A stretch of 64,000 bases of DNA from Diadema setosum (taxonomy: Eukaryota; Echinodermata; Echinoidea; Diadematoida; Diadematidae): NCBI RefSeq assembly GCF_964275005.1, contig NC_092694.1:28082632-28146631 (forward strand), written 5' to 3'. Position 1 is the stretch's first letter. Each line of letters opens with the position of its first letter. The translations under genes and the position numbers were made by a program. This document shows, in pieces, positions 42,846-55,407 of this stretch. The notes below the pieces were generated by a model that was not told the origin of the DNA, ran no database searches, and was given only the letters and a program-made list of their open reading frames with translations.

Positions 42846-44400
42846 TATGTCCCCGCCGGAAGTAGCATTTTGTAGCAAAATGTGCAATATAGGTAAAAAA
42901 ATCAAGGTCAAAGGTCAGAAAAGTCATAAGGTCAAAATTCTGTGTAAAAGTTTAAAGCCCTCACCTACTGCCATCACACAAAGCAAACGGAATCGAAATC
43001 GGGTTAGAAATGGCGAAGGAGTAGCATTTTGTAGCCAATGTACAATACAGGTCAAAAATCAAGGTCAAAGGTCAAAGAAGGCAAAGGTCAAAATTCTGTG
43101 TAAAGTTTTGAAGCCCTCACCTAGCAAACGGAATCGAAATCGGTTAGAAATGGCGAAGGAGTAGCATTTTGTAGCCAATGTACAGTACAGGTCAAAAATC
43201 AAGGTCAAAGGTCAAAGAAGGCAAAGGTCAATATTCTGTGTAGAAGTTTTGAAGCCCTCACCTAGTGCCATCACATAAAGCAAACGGAATCGAAATCGGG
43301 TTAGAAATGGCGAAGGAGTAGCATTTTGTAGCCAATGTACAATACAGGTCAAAAAATCAAGGTCAAAGGTCAAATAAGGCAAAGGTCAAAATTCTGTGTA
43401 AAGTTTTGAAGCCCTCACCTAGTGCCATCACATAAAGCAAACGGAATCGAATTCGGTTAGAAATGGCGAAGGAGTAGCATTTTGTAACCAACGTACAATA
43501 CAGGTCAAAAATCAAGGTCAAAGGTCAAAGAAGGCAAAGGTCAATATTCTGTGTAGAAGTTTTGAAGCCCTCACCTAGTGCCATCACATAAAGCAAACGG
43601 AATCGAAATCGGGTTAGAAATTGCGAAGGAGTAGCATTTTGTAGCAAAATGTACAATATAGGTCAAACATTAAGGTCAAAGGTCAAAGAAGTCATAAGGT
43701 CAATATTCTGTGTAGAAGTTTTGAAGCCCTCACCTAGTGCCATCACATAAAGCAAACGGAATCGAAATCGGGTTAGAAATGGCGAAGGAGTAGCATTTTG
43801 TAGCCAATGTACAATACAGGTCAAAAATCAAGGTAAAAGGTCAAAGAAGGCAAAGGTCAATATTCTGTGTAGAAGTTTTGAAGCCCTCACCTAGTGCCAT
43901 CACATAAAGCAAACGGAATCGAAATCGGGTTAGAAATGGCGAAGGAGTAGCATTTCGTAGCAAAATGTACAATATAGGTCAAAAATCAAGGTCAAAGGTC
44001 AAAGAAGGCAAAGGTCAAAATTCTGTGTAGAAGTTTTGAAGCCTTCACCTAGTGCCATCACATAAAGCAAACAGAATCGAAATCGGGTTAGAAATGGCGA
44101 AGGAGTAGCATTTTGTAGCAAAATGTACAATATAGGTCAAACATTAAGGTCAAAGGTCAAAGAAGTCATAAGGTCAAAATTTTGTGTAGAAGTTTTGAAG
44201 TCCTCACCTAGTGCCATCACATAAAGCAAACGGAATCGAAATCGGGTTAGAAATGGCGAAGGAGTAGCATCTTGTAGCAAAATGTACAATATAGGTCAAA
44301 GGTCAAGGTCAAAAGTCACAACTGAAATTCTGTGTAGAAGTTTCAAAGCTCCCATGTAGTGTTATCATATAAATCAAACAGAATCAAAATTGGCTCATAA
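42846..44400 (+). repeat. ~155-bp minisatellite, about 9-10 units
   Basis: Each unit starts near GTAGCATTTTGTAG and contains AGGTCAAAGGTCA, TTCTGTGTAGAAG, CCCTCACCTAGTGCCATC and AAACGGAATCGAAATC. Unit starts are near 42862, 43021, 43160, 43318, 43475, 43630, 43788, 43946, 44106 and 44263. Units are very similar in the middle and decay toward the right end, where (ACGG)n-type words follow (44436-44515). Confidence 0.92.
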
Positions 44401-44435
44401 ATGACAGAGAAATAGCAAATTTAACATTTTGATCA

Positions 44436-44575
44436 CACACGGACGCACACACGGACGGACGCACGGACGGACGCACGGACAGACGGACGGACGGACGGAC
44501 GCACGGACACACACACGTACGGAGCCCGCTTCATAGTCCCCTGCTCGAACTCGTTCGGCGGGGACAAATAAATGA
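44436..44575. repeat. (GGAC/GCAC)n array and conserved GC-rich end
   Basis: Repeated ACGGACGG and ACGCACGG words lead into GGAGCCCGCTTCATAG and CTCGAACTCGTTCGGCGGGG. It sits between the minisatellite and the LINE coding tail. Confidence 0.7.
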
Positions 44576-44735
44576 GTCTTAAAGGAGTCAACATTCGTAA
44601 CGGATAGCTTGAGGCAACTTATTCCACAGGTAAGGTCCAGTATGTGCAAATGACCGATCCCCCTTGATGTCTTCGTTTTTGGAACAACATGCAATCTACA
44701 ATCGGATGACCTTAACCATCTGGAATGATTATAAA

Positions 44736-45368
44736 ATGAGAAATCAGTACAGCTAGGGGACCGTCATCATAAGCAGAACTTGACGTTCAAATTGGTGAGA
44801 CCCTGTTTTCTGAAGGATTTCCACTTTCCATGGAATCTAGACGATATACTCATAACAAACCTCAGACATTTAAAGGATTAATCCAGTTCAAAAATAAGTT
44901 AGTCTAAAAAAAGAGTGAAATCTTACGAATTCCACAGTAGAAATTTGTCTAAAATCCGATGAAAAATAAGAAAGTTATGAAATTCGGAAGTCTGGCTTAT
45001 TTCTGCAAAACAGTTCTTGTACAGCAGATATGAATATGCAAATGAGTGAGCTGATCATGTCATAACCTCACAATTTCCCATTGATCGTGTACAAAAAAAG
45101 GCAAAAATTCAATGATGTAACCATAAAACAGAGAGAGAGAGAAAAAAAAAACACGTATGTTCCTGCAAACTGTGGCACCGCATGAAGAATCGATAATCGG
45201 TGGTTGTAAATCTGGGCAAAACCTCAATAATTGGTTATCAGTCCTTCGCGATTGTAGTCTGAAGTCCAAAACTTCGATTCTGTTTTCGCTTTCATTTGTA
45301 GCTCTTGTGCGGGCATACACGGATGTGAGAGCATCGAAACAAGCCTCAGCGCCGTTTTCGAGGTATCA
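44736..45368. other. Likely 3'UTR/flank of arylsulfatase 2
   Basis: Matches 9925-10342 except for an extra ~250-bp AT-rich piece at about 44875-45125. The part nearest the stop codon (45155-45368) is the best conserved. Confidence 0.55.
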
Positions 45369-45536
45369 CTAGTAATCCCACTCCGGTGGGGGCGGGGTGT
45401 AGTTGCAGCGGCAGAGCGGTGGGTTGCAGCACGGCACAACGCTGCGGTCTACTTCGTCGAAGAGAGGGGGCGCTACAGTCATGGTCTCCTCGTGCGCCCT
45501 CACGTGTTCGGCCACGGTCTCTACCACGGAGGCGAG
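45369..45536 (-). CDS. Arylsulfatase 2 exon 8 (C-terminus and stop)
   Basis: 168 bp in phase 0, acceptor TTCTCATCAG. It encodes LASVVETVAEHVRAHEETM through APPLFDEVD and VPCCNPPLCRCNY to EWDY and TAG. The Cys-rich tail probably forms disulfides in the secreted enzyme. Confidence 0.88.
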   Translation of the reverse strand, partial: LASVVETVAEHVRAHEETMTVAPPLFDEVDRSVVPCCNPPLCRCNYTPPPPEWDY

Positions 45537-45650
45537 CTGATGAGAATAGAGGAAGTAAAGACGAAGTTAATGGACCACATTGCGACAATGAGAATATACA
45601 TTTCCATGCAAAAAAAGTGTAGCTATTAAGAACAAAATCCATTATCGTGA

Positions 45651-45905
45651 TTTAAGATTTAAACTTTTTGTGAGATAATCGGTAACCACTTATGAAATAT
45701 TCAAGAGCATACGATTCTGAGAGGAATGAAAAGTTTTGAAATGGCTGAGATATCCGAAAACAAAGTTAAACAAAGATGGGTTCCATTTGTTATTATGACG
45801 GCATTGGTTTAGGATATCGTAACCATCTCAACACCAATTTGCATCAAATAAAAAAAAAGTTGAATATCTCTTATGGTAGTGTGCTCTTTCATATCTCATT
45901 AGAAA
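45651..45905. mobile_element. MITE family C relative (same insertion as 10672-10935)
   Basis: Core GGCTGAGATATCC with a matching arm; outer TIRs decayed. Intron 7. Confidence 0.65.
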
Positions 45906-46332
45906 TCCCCCCCCCAAAAAAAGGGGGAAATAAAAAACACCACAAAGACTCTCACAAAAAAAAAAGTTTAAAAGCAGAATCCCCATCTCAATCAAATCTA
46001 CATCATCTCTTCAAAGTTTGAAATGTCAGTTCAAAGCCCATTACAAGAGGTTTTAACCAACTGCATATGGAACAAAAACAAAAATAATAACGATTATAAC
46101 AGCAAATACATCAATTTAACTTTAAATGAGATGAAAACGTAGATGTATATTGTTATTGTTTGGAAGCTCATAATCTGCAAGCAACACTTTCAGGACATGC
46201 TCTTGAGTGTTCCATCCAGCGTAACACATTTATAGTCTGCATGGTATTGAGATCGTATCGGTTTCATCAAATCGCAGGCTGACAAATCGGTAATAAAGAG
46301 GGAAAGTGAAAATGTCATTGTGTTAGACTTAC

Positions 46333-46682
46333 TCCTGGAGTCTCCGTGATATTCAAAGCATACATTTCCGACGGATCTTTCTCCACGTCGAATACGAGGG
46401 GTGGGTCATGATCGCTAATGCAGTCACCACGACAGTTTACACAGTCTAAATAGAACTGTCCCGTGGCTTCACCGCCATTGCCGCACACCCCGTCAGTTGC
46501 GAAGAAGCTGGGCGTTCTCAGCCGATGCGTATGGAAGTGAAGTTTGTAATTCCCGTAGCGCACGGCCATCAGGCGATCAGCACAATAGAAAAAGAGAGCG
46601 CCATGCGGACTGGCGGCACCATAAAGGAGAGTGTCCCGGATGTTCAACCCGTCGTAGGCGCGGTCTGTTGGCATGGCACCAC
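46333..46682 (-). CDS. Arylsulfatase 2 exon 7
   Basis: 350 bp, acceptor TTGCCAG, donor GGA/GTAAGT. It encodes GAMPTDRAYDGLNIRDTLLY, YGAASPHGALFFYCADR, RYGNYKLHFHTHR, CVNCRGDCISDHDP, FDVEKDPSEMYALNITETPG. FDVEKDPSE...LN matches the C-terminal subdomain of ARSA-like sulfatases. Fully open, unlike copy 1. Confidence 0.9.
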
Positions 46683-46776
46683 CTGGCAAGTTTGGAAAGG
46701 GAGACAAGTTTGTTTGTTTTTTCCATTAAATTTCATGCTCAAGACATAATTTTCCTTCTAGATTAGTCTTCTTTGG

Positions 46777-46808
<32 letters not shown>

Positions 46809-47912
46809 TTTTTTTTGCATTTTGTTTTTAACTGCTCAGCCCCGGCATTACGCTCACCACCTGTAAAAGAAAAGACACCAACGAGGTAGCTTACTTTTCC
46901 GCACAAATAAATTATTGAACATCAATAACAAACGCTGCCTCGCTTCATATCCAGACATTCAATAGTATTCTGTTTCAGTAGCTGAGCAAGTCTCATTATG
47001 CCATTGTTTCGACCTCCCAGATGTGACCCATCGTTATTGGACGATATCTTCCATCCGTTCTGAACCTATACCTGGGATATGTTCTGTACTCAGTCGCACA
47101 AAATCCAAACTTCACCTTATAGTTATTTGATCAAGGCACTGAAGACGTTTTCTCGTTGCGTCTTTTATGGGCAAACTGGAACTTCTACGAACCATTATGA
47201 TGCAAAATTTAATGCAGACTAAAGAAAACAAAGTGGGTGGAACAAGAAACTTTCTATTGAAAATATTTGGAACTATTTGTCAACAAGAAATTACGTTTAT
47301 CCTTTTTACTCAGACCTAAATGGTATTACTTCTTTCCCTCAACGAGAACAAAACTACAAGATGTGAAGGTACCCACGTTTTTAGCGCCCAAAATGCTATG
47401 GTGATTTTCATGGTCATAACTGCATGTTCCTGCATTTACACTGTGAGGACCACCAGCTACGGGGGAAACAGGTCCGCATTAGGACAGGCCTTACTATGGG
47501 AAAAGTATTCTTTTTTTTACACATTTTGCCCAACTTTTTGACGTCAATGCTTAATAAAAAATGAAATTCAAATTTTGACAAAAAGATTGAACATGTCGAA
47601 AATTCTCTATCCGGAGAAGAAAATATTCTCTATGTATCCCCCCCCCCCCCCAAGGCACACACCTGTCTGGAACTTTCCAGATTGGTTACTTGGCTTCATC
47701 CGTGGCATAATTTCCACTTTACTCAATATCTGCATTCTCCACTCTCATGTTACAAAATTACTGTTACTAGTAAGCTTTTGATCATCATGTTCTAAAAAAA
47801 AATAACTGATTCTTAAAGAAAAAGTTGTAGACACAGAGAAGGCAAAAGTCAGTTTCGTTATAATTTTACTGTAGCAGGATAATTACCATCACCATTGAAA
47901 TGAACAACTCAC

Positions 47913-48047
47913 CGGTAAGGTTGACAAATGTAGGGAAGAGATCGAGACTGGTTATCAGTTCTCGTGAGACTCCGGGCTTTATGACTCCAGGCCAGTACGT
48001 AATGAATGGGACACGGACACCACCCTCCCATGAGTTAGTCTTGTAAC
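47913..48047 (-). CDS. Arylsulfatase 2 exon 6
   Basis: 135 bp, acceptor CTTTGACAG, donor ACCG/GTGAGT. It encodes [45 protein letters not shown]. The Lys of YKTNSWEGG is the conserved active-site Lys. Confidence 0.9.
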
Positions 48048-48199
48048 CTGTCAAAGTGGACAAAGTAAATTCAGTTTTTTGTTTCTGGTAAGAATTGGGC
48101 CCATACATCATAAAAGGGAATAGAATTAACAGCACCCAATACGCCACTACAAGTGGAAGCAACGCCAAAAACTAAAGCATCGTTTTTATGGCGATAATA

Positions 48200-50338
48200 A
48201 TAATTTTCATTCATTTCATTTCACACTTGCATGTTCACATGCAAGTTTTTTTTTTTTTTTCATTTCCAATCAATATTTATTTATTTATTTATTTATTCAG
48301 TCTTTTTTCAACAGGGTAGCCCCATCAGGAGGCAGGTACTGTTCTTACTGGGGGCCCTGCACAAACAAACATTACAGTTGACAAAACAAAGACATATACA
48401 TCAAATACAACACACTGTATGTGGACAAGTACAATTCTTCCATCGAGTCCCCTACATACAGTCACACAATAACTATACACTGACAATTACACGCTTACTA
48501 GTCAAACAAGCAATAATAACATGGTGGACCTACGTATCTATCATAACCAAACAATTAACCATATATTTCATCAAAAATTAAAACTGTCACTGAAAGTGAT
48601 AAATACCCCCACCCAAAACGGAAAGAAATGAACCCAACCAGCAACCATCTTATTATATTCTTACTATATCGAAATTATTAACATAACAATATATTACTCA
48701 ACATCAAACAAGTATATACCGCCCACTGACTTTCATATATACAGCTGTATATCATATTTCTTGTCGAATGCTCAAAATCTGAGAAAAATAAATATATCGG
48801 TAGTTTCTGTGATTGTCAGTAAAAACGCTGTTGCCATGATAACACAATATATAACATGAGAAAATGAATTATACACAACTATGATATCATAGATCATATC
48901 ATATCCCAAATTTCAAATCAAACACTTAAAAACTTAAAAAAAATATTGTTCTATAATTTTCATTCAAATGATACCAAATGATTCAAATGTTACCATGACA
49001 GCACACTTTTCAACAATAACATAACAAAATGTGAAACATCTAAATCGTATAATAATCACATATGCCAAAATTTCAACCAAATACTCAAAACTCATATGAT
49101 GAGTTAACGAAATCCATATTTTTTATATAATTTTTCATTCAAAATTTACTGTTACCATGGCAACACATTCTTCAACAGCTAACCAGAAAGCATATCTCAT
49201 CCACTGGCAATTTGAATGACCTTGAAAACAGAGAAAGAGAAAAAAAAGAGAGAAAAGAAAAGAAAAACAAAACAAAACAAAACCTGTCACCACAACACAT
49301 ACTCTCCGGCAACTACAAAAGGTGTGTCTGCATTCCTAAAAAAACTTGTACATACCATAGAAATCACATGTGTGTTGAACTTCAAGTCTAACGCTCAAAA
49401 AATAAGTGAGCCCAGAGAAAAAAAAAAATCATTTTTTGCATGATCTTCAAATAAGAAAGTTTACCAGTACCAAAACAATATTGCTTATGAAAAAAAAAAA
49501 AGAAAGAGAACATATACCAAATTATCTAATGTATATGTATATGATAATCACCAATACAGCATCTTAATATTGCCAATATTTCAGAAACTGAGTACAAAAT
49601 GTTTGCTTTGTTTGAGCATTTATACACAGACACAGATAATACACTTCAAATGATTACATATCTTGAAACATAATAATACATATTGGTTTTTAAAGAACTT
49701 GATGGAAATGAAAATTGAGGGGCTGCTCAAAAGCGAAGTTGTATAGTGCAGTCCCCTCACTTACGTTACATTACTGCAATACATTAATTAAACATGGCTT
49801 TATAACACAATAAGCACGATATATGTACCGTTCAAGCTAATCATTGAAAGTATACAGTTTTCATTCAATCGAATCAGATGGTAACATGAAGCATACGCTT
49901 TCACACATACACATACGCACTAACACACACACACATTCACACACTCACATATGCACACACACGCACGTACACACACATGCATACATCCACATACATTGTG
50001 CACACACAGAAAAGAGTACGGAAAGAGAGGGAGGGAGAGAGGGGGAGTAGAGAAAGCAAAGGGCAGGTCAGCATTCTCGGTGCAGGGTGAAGAAAAACAG
50101 AACAACAATTCCAAACAGTCAAACTAATCATGGGGTACATATGAGCTAATCAATTATTTCTTTGGATTACTAGAGAATGATTTCAAACTAGTAGAATCTT
50201 TTATATTTTTCTCGACGGAATTCCAAAATTTTGGGCCACTGTAAATAAACGTGGATTTTGCAAATAGAGTTCGGGTAAGGGGCAAATGATACTCATCTGT
50301 TTGACGAGTGGGGTATTTATGAATATTTCTTTTATCAT
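48200..50338 (-). mobile_element. 5'-truncated LINE in arylsulfatase 2 intron 5
   Basis: On -, YPTRQTDEYHLPLTRT and SGPKFWNSVEKNIKDS are readable at 50185-50330. This is the same tail domain as at 26495-26791, and the short AGTCCCCTC motif of the 3' region recurs near 49755. A (TTTA)n stretch and poly-T near 48245-48298 mark the 3' end. Unit 1 has a different LINE at the same intron position. Confidence 0.65.
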
Positions 50339-50616
50339 TATATAATGATGAAAATAGCTCTCACACGCACGCACACACACGCACACACACACACATATAC
50401 ACGACAGAGATAGAAGTAAGAGATGTCATGTAGACAGATAATCGAATCACTACAGTTTGTTCGTCTTTATCATTCTTGTCACACATTATGGGCGTGCAAA
50501 TGTGAGTGCAATAATTTCGTGTTTTATCATGTGGTCAAGAGTTTAACTGGTGTATGCGCGTTTGTTAGTGCTTATTAAAATGTTTACATGTCTGAATCAT
50601 TGTGAGTTGCACTTAC

Positions 50617-50781
50617 CACTAAGAATGCCAGCGTTCCCTCCCTCCGCGCAGAATTCAGCTTGTGGACCGTGATCAGAATGAAAGATAACAAGCGTGTTCT
50701 TGTGGATTCTCAGCCTTTTGAGGGCGCTATTGACTTCACTTACAGCCCAGTTCATCTCATTTAGGTTATCACCGATTCGGC
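50617..50781 (-). CDS. Arylsulfatase 2 exon 5
   Basis: 165 bp, acceptor TGTTTTCAG, donor AGTG/GTAAGT. It encodes GRIGDNLNEMNWAVSEVN, LVIFHSDHGPQAEFCAEGG, NAGILSG. The Asp of SDHGP is the metal ligand. Confidence 0.9.
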
Positions 50782-51351
50782 CTGAAAACATAATAATCAA
50801 TACCACAGGAACGCATTAGACCCAGACATTCAATGTATATACGGACTTCACGCCCTCTACCATTCATTTTCAGCCGAGAGCCTGTATCTTCTTCTTTTTT
50901 TTATGTGTCTTTTTTTTTCAAGTACTTATTTCATTTCAATTAACAAATGTTCAAACATTTACTTCAAACATAGTCGTGAGGCACATGCATACCAACGTCT
51001 TGATACCTGCATATGAAAAGATGCACAGAGCAGAGTGAAAAAAAAAATACTCAGACAAATCACATTTTGTAAAACATAATCATGTCGGCATGACAGACAC
51101 AAATCGAAGAAAGTAACGTGAATTAAACATAAATCTAAATAAACTTAAAAAATAGGTTAGATAAGGGAATCGTATTCTTGATTGCGGCTTTGCAGAAAGG
51201 AGGCTGAATACTTTCAGTCATTGAAGCCTTCGTCAATGGATTCGAACTTTAAAAACTGCGCAAATTAAGATTTGAAGCAATCAAAAACACAAATACATTC
51301 ATGATTGCAATCTTTTGAAAGATGATAGATAATAAATTCACAATGAAAACT

Positions 51352-51736
51352 AGATGCGGCGAAAATATGTGGCGTAACACTAATGGATAGAATAAGGATC
51401 ACCATAAAAGGAACCAATTAAACGCAACAAGAACGGTAATAGAATCTCCAAAAGAAGATTACGATATTTTGGACATCTCATACTTATGCCGGTAACACGC
51501 CTTCCTAAATCAGCAATGAAGAGCAGAATATCTGGTAAGAGACCACAAGGAAGACCACCCAAGAGATGGACAGACTGTGTAAAAACAGACTGTAGGAGCA
51601 CAAACATACATGTATGCTCACTAGTAGAAGCCAGCCATCTAGCCAGCAACCGCCAAGAATGGAAGGACATCATGAGGGGATGCCACCACTCAACCCGTTG
51701 TTGAAGTGAAAGGCATAGGTAAAGGTAGGGCAAGGA
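51352..51736 (+). mobile_element. 5'-truncated LINE scrap in arylsulfatase 2 intron 4
   Basis: Reads RRLRYFGHLILMP, GKRPQGRPPKRWTDCVKTDC and NRQEWKDIMRGC, the C-terminal end of many LINE ORF2 proteins. Unit 1 is continuous without it at about 16625. Confidence 0.75.
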
Positions 51737-51968
51737 AACAAGAATAACTCATATGAGGATCTTAGGGAGATTTTTTTTTTTTTTTTTTTTTTTTTTTGGT
51801 CAGCTAGCAGGAAGGGGAAAATGATACAGGCCATAACTACGCCCGCCATTATTATGATTGCAACCACTACCATACATCTACCACTGCCACCACCACCATC
51901 ACCGATACCACATTTGGCGCTTTACTACTACTACATCTAACAACGCCATCCCTAGTACTACCGCAGGC

Positions 51969-54900
51969 TTGCTAAGGGGGAAAAAAAAGGTGATCACTGC
52001 ATTTTATAGTACAAATGTCCTATTTGACACACATGTTCCTTGGTACAATTGATTTTTTTTTTTCATCTAAAGAGACAATCTGTATCTATGCAATAATTTA
52101 TAATTTTACTTTGCATAATTTATGCAAAAATACATATAAAAATTATTTAAAATATATGTGCATCAAGTAGAAATACCTAATTTGGTAGAAGTATTCGATA
52201 GACAATTCCTGTAAAAATTGATGTCATACCTATGTAAATAAACATAAAGTTGCATAATTATGCGAATTATGCAAATTGATTTGTAAACAATGAAACCCCC
52301 GTAAATCTCATCCTAGATAGATATAACCCGTTAGAAACACTCTATGAAACAACATGAAAAAAGAATTTGAGTAATTGAACCATCTTTACCAGCAAATTTA
52401 CATAATTACTAAAGAAAGTAAAGTAAAAACATTATTTTTAAAGTTTTCTTACAGTCTAAGAACTGAATTTTATGATAAAAACTACCAAAGTAGTATGCAT
52501 ATCTTGTATTAGTCAAAAGGAAATGGTTTGTAATATCAAAACACTATTTCTCTATGCAAATACCACCTAATTAACATATTGTGCATATCAATACCCGAAT
52601 GTATCAGAAGTCAATGGTCAAGGTCGACTTAAGAAATTGTATCATTTTACGTGATAACTCAAGACTGGATTAAGCAAATTTCACCAAACTTGGTCCAAAG
52701 ATGACGTATGACGGGGCAATTAATTAAGCTGTTTTTAAGTAAAATCGGCAAGAGGTCAAAGGTCAAAAGGTTCAAGGGCAACGCAAAATTAATTTCATTC
52801 TTTCCCCCATATCTATGCAATGCCTAAAGGTATTTTCTTGAAGCTTAGTAACTGCATACATGTACTACCAAAATAAGATTCTCCAGAGAGTTTGAAGTCA
52901 AGAGGTAAAAGGGCAAAGGTCAGTGAAAATGTTGAAATTTCACTTTTTCTTCTCTGTATCTCCCAAATGGTTAAAGGTGTCTTCATGGAACTTGGTACTG
53001 GCAGGGATTTTCTAGGGAATTTAGGGGTCATTTGTCAAAGGTCAGGGGTCAAAGATCAAGGTCAATGGTCCCTCAAAATGTCACTATTTCCCTCATATTT
53101 TGCAATGTTTGTAGGATTTTTCTTGAAACTTAGATATATACATGTATTACCTAATCGGGATTCTCTGGGAAATTTCCTGCCAAAAGGTCAAAGCTCTGAT
53201 GAAAGTGCCATATTTCACTTTTTCTTCCATATCTTGAATGTAAATCAAGGTTTCATGAAACTTAGTACATGTTTGTGCATATTCTACCTGACAGTGATAC
53301 CCCTGTTGATTATTGAAAAATGTTAAGCCCTGCCCTCTCAAGTGTTTTTGTTTCCTCTTGATAAGTAGAAAAGGACATGGAATTCAGTGACATGGTATAG
53401 TCATCACCGTCATTGCATTTAATGTATGGGGCGCATGAAAGTTAATTTTGATGCACACATGTATAACCTCTGACATTCTTTTGCATTTTTTTTTACCTGT
53501 GTATCTTTTTTTTAATTTTAACCTCTGACATCTTTACACATAAAAACAGTTAACGTAATTATTATTATTATTTTTTTTTTTTGGGGGGGGGGTGGGGGGA
53601 AGCTGCAAGATCATGTAGGTCATGATCATCTATGCAGGAATTAGCTGGTATGTGATGGAATATAACATTCTTTGGACCGCCAGGGAGTTACATTATCCCA
53701 AGGGAAACAATGACAACCAGGGAGAATATGACATTTACGATCCTCGTAAATAACAGTAGCATGTGACGATCTGTTGACAAGATACATCCTAGTAATTGTA
53801 AAGTCCATCTAATATGCTCTTTTATGGCTATGAACATATTATTTATGCTTTGATTTATTGTTGAAATTGACTGATTTTATGTCAGAGACTAAGATTATTT
53901 GACTTTAAGTATGCCATCTCCTATATTGCTCACATGACAATTTTTGTACAAATTATTTCCTTATCAAAATGTTGTGTATAAAATCGTCCAGCATAGTTTC
54001 CATGCCATAGCAGCTCATAGTACTGAGGGAACATTTTTTTTTCAAAAATAGACTCTGTTTCTAACTCAAGCTGGTAAGTTTTTAATGTGTGCAGATGCCC
54101 TTGCATCCACATAATTTGCACAAGTTTACAATCAGTTTGATGTAAAAAGCCTCTTATTCCCTTGGTTGACTACAACATACAATGAAAGTCAGAATTCACA
54201 CTTTCACTATATATAATACACTATTTCTGTAATGATTTTCCAAACATGACCTCAGTTGTGTACTGTTTGCAAGGGAAAAACAATCCTTTTATAAGCAATA
54301 TAATTGTTCCGATTTGCTTCTGTTCCTCTGTAGGCCCTCTGTTATACCTGCATAATCATATTTAAAGAGTGTCACTATCGATTGCTATTTTTCCCACTTG
54401 CAAAGCATTTATGCAATAAGGGAAAAATTACTTCAAATATCAATATGTTTCGAAATTTCACGTCTTGTATATATATATATTTAATAAAATATAAGAATAT
54501 TGTCTTATTCTATTAGCTTTTTGGATCATGAAAGTTCAAAGTGATTTAAGACATTGTCAGATAATTGCATATTGTTTGTTCTGATTGTCTTTGTGTAGGT
54601 ATTGATATGCATATTATGCAAATAACAGGTTGTTTGCATAGAGACAGTTTGTCTCTTTAGATGACTCATTTGCTTTTGACCCAAGAGACATCCATCCCAG
54701 GTTCAAACTTTGTACTACAAGATCCAGTGCTTAATCGATGCAAATTCTATGCAAATTCTATGTTTATTTACATAGGTATGATATTAATTCTTTGCTGGAG
54801 TTGTTTCCACTTACTTGATAGAATATTTCTACCAAATAAGGTATTTCTGCTGGATGCACATATATTTTTTATGATTTTTATATGTATTTCTGCATAAATT

Positions 54901-55031
54901 ATGTCAATAGAGGCTTATTTTCATAGATACAGAGTTTCTCTTTGGATGAAAATATTTCAATCGCCCTAGGGAACATCTGTGCCAAGTAGGACATTTGTAC
55001 TAAAAAAATGCATCGTTTACCCCTTTAGCAA
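51969..55031. mobile_element. 3.06-kb DNA transposon derivative with ~300-bp TIRs
   Basis: Left end TTGCTAAGGGG and right end CCCCTTTAGCAA. The arms match for about 300 bp, sharing AGTACAAATGTCCTA, AATACATATAAAAAT, ATATATGTGCATC and CATACCTATGTAAATAAACAT. The ~2.4-kb interior has no credible protein. Its left third (52600-53330) contains a decayed ~140-bp tandem repeat with GGTCAAAGGTCA words. Unit 1 lacks the element at the matching intron 4 position. The superfamily is unassigned. Confidence 0.8.
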
Positions 55032-55193
55032 GTCTACTTCACTTCGATAGCTTACACTACCACTGACACTCGTCAACTAACTCTGCCACGCCACTAAACT
55101 ACTATCACTGCCACCACCATCACCACCACCACCACCGCTGCCACAAGTACTGTAGCACCACGGCACCATCACCAGAACAAACTTTGGCATTAC

Positions 55194-55407
55194 CTCTCCT
55201 GGAGGACAGGTGGAAACGAGGATTGACCCTGAGGGGCACGTGGGGTTGGAAGAGGGCCATGTAGAAGAAGAAGGGACGCCGCTTGTTCCTCTCGAAAAAG
55301 CTGACGGCATCCTGCACCATCATGTCCGTCAGGTTGTCGTGTCTGAATGGTTGCGAGACGATGTGGTTTCCGCGGTAGATGAAGCAGCGTTCTACTGCGG
55401 GCTCCCG
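55194..55407 (-). CDS. Arylsulfatase 2 exon 4
   Basis: 214 bp, acceptor TTTCCAAAG, donor GAGAG/GTAATG. It encodes REPAVERCFIYRGNHIVSQP, FRHDNLTDMMVQDAVSFFER, RRPFFFYMALFQPHVPLRV. The His of QPHVPL is kept. Confidence 0.9.

Larger units (their letters stand above)
42558..44735 (-). mobile_element. LINE remnant carrying a minisatellite, ~2.2 kb
   Basis: Unit 1 (about 9915-9925) has the uninterrupted site. GAGAA flanks the insert on both sides, a possible target duplication. On -, the right end reads RSFAHTGPYLWNKLPQAIR, the usual LINE C-terminal text, with frame slips. The left end is an (AAT)n/(GAT)n tail (42558-42632). Between them lies the tandem array listed next. I infer a 5'-truncated LINE whose 3' region holds the array. 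Confidence 0.65.

Noticed and set aside
42846-44400. CRISPR-like array of regularly spaced repeats
   Set aside because: The unit is ~155 bp, contiguous, without unique spacers or cas genes, in a eukaryotic genome. It is a minisatellite.
49216-50140. Lys-rich and Cys/Val-rich short frames
   Set aside because: They are products of poly-A and CA/GT microsatellites within the LINE 3' region.
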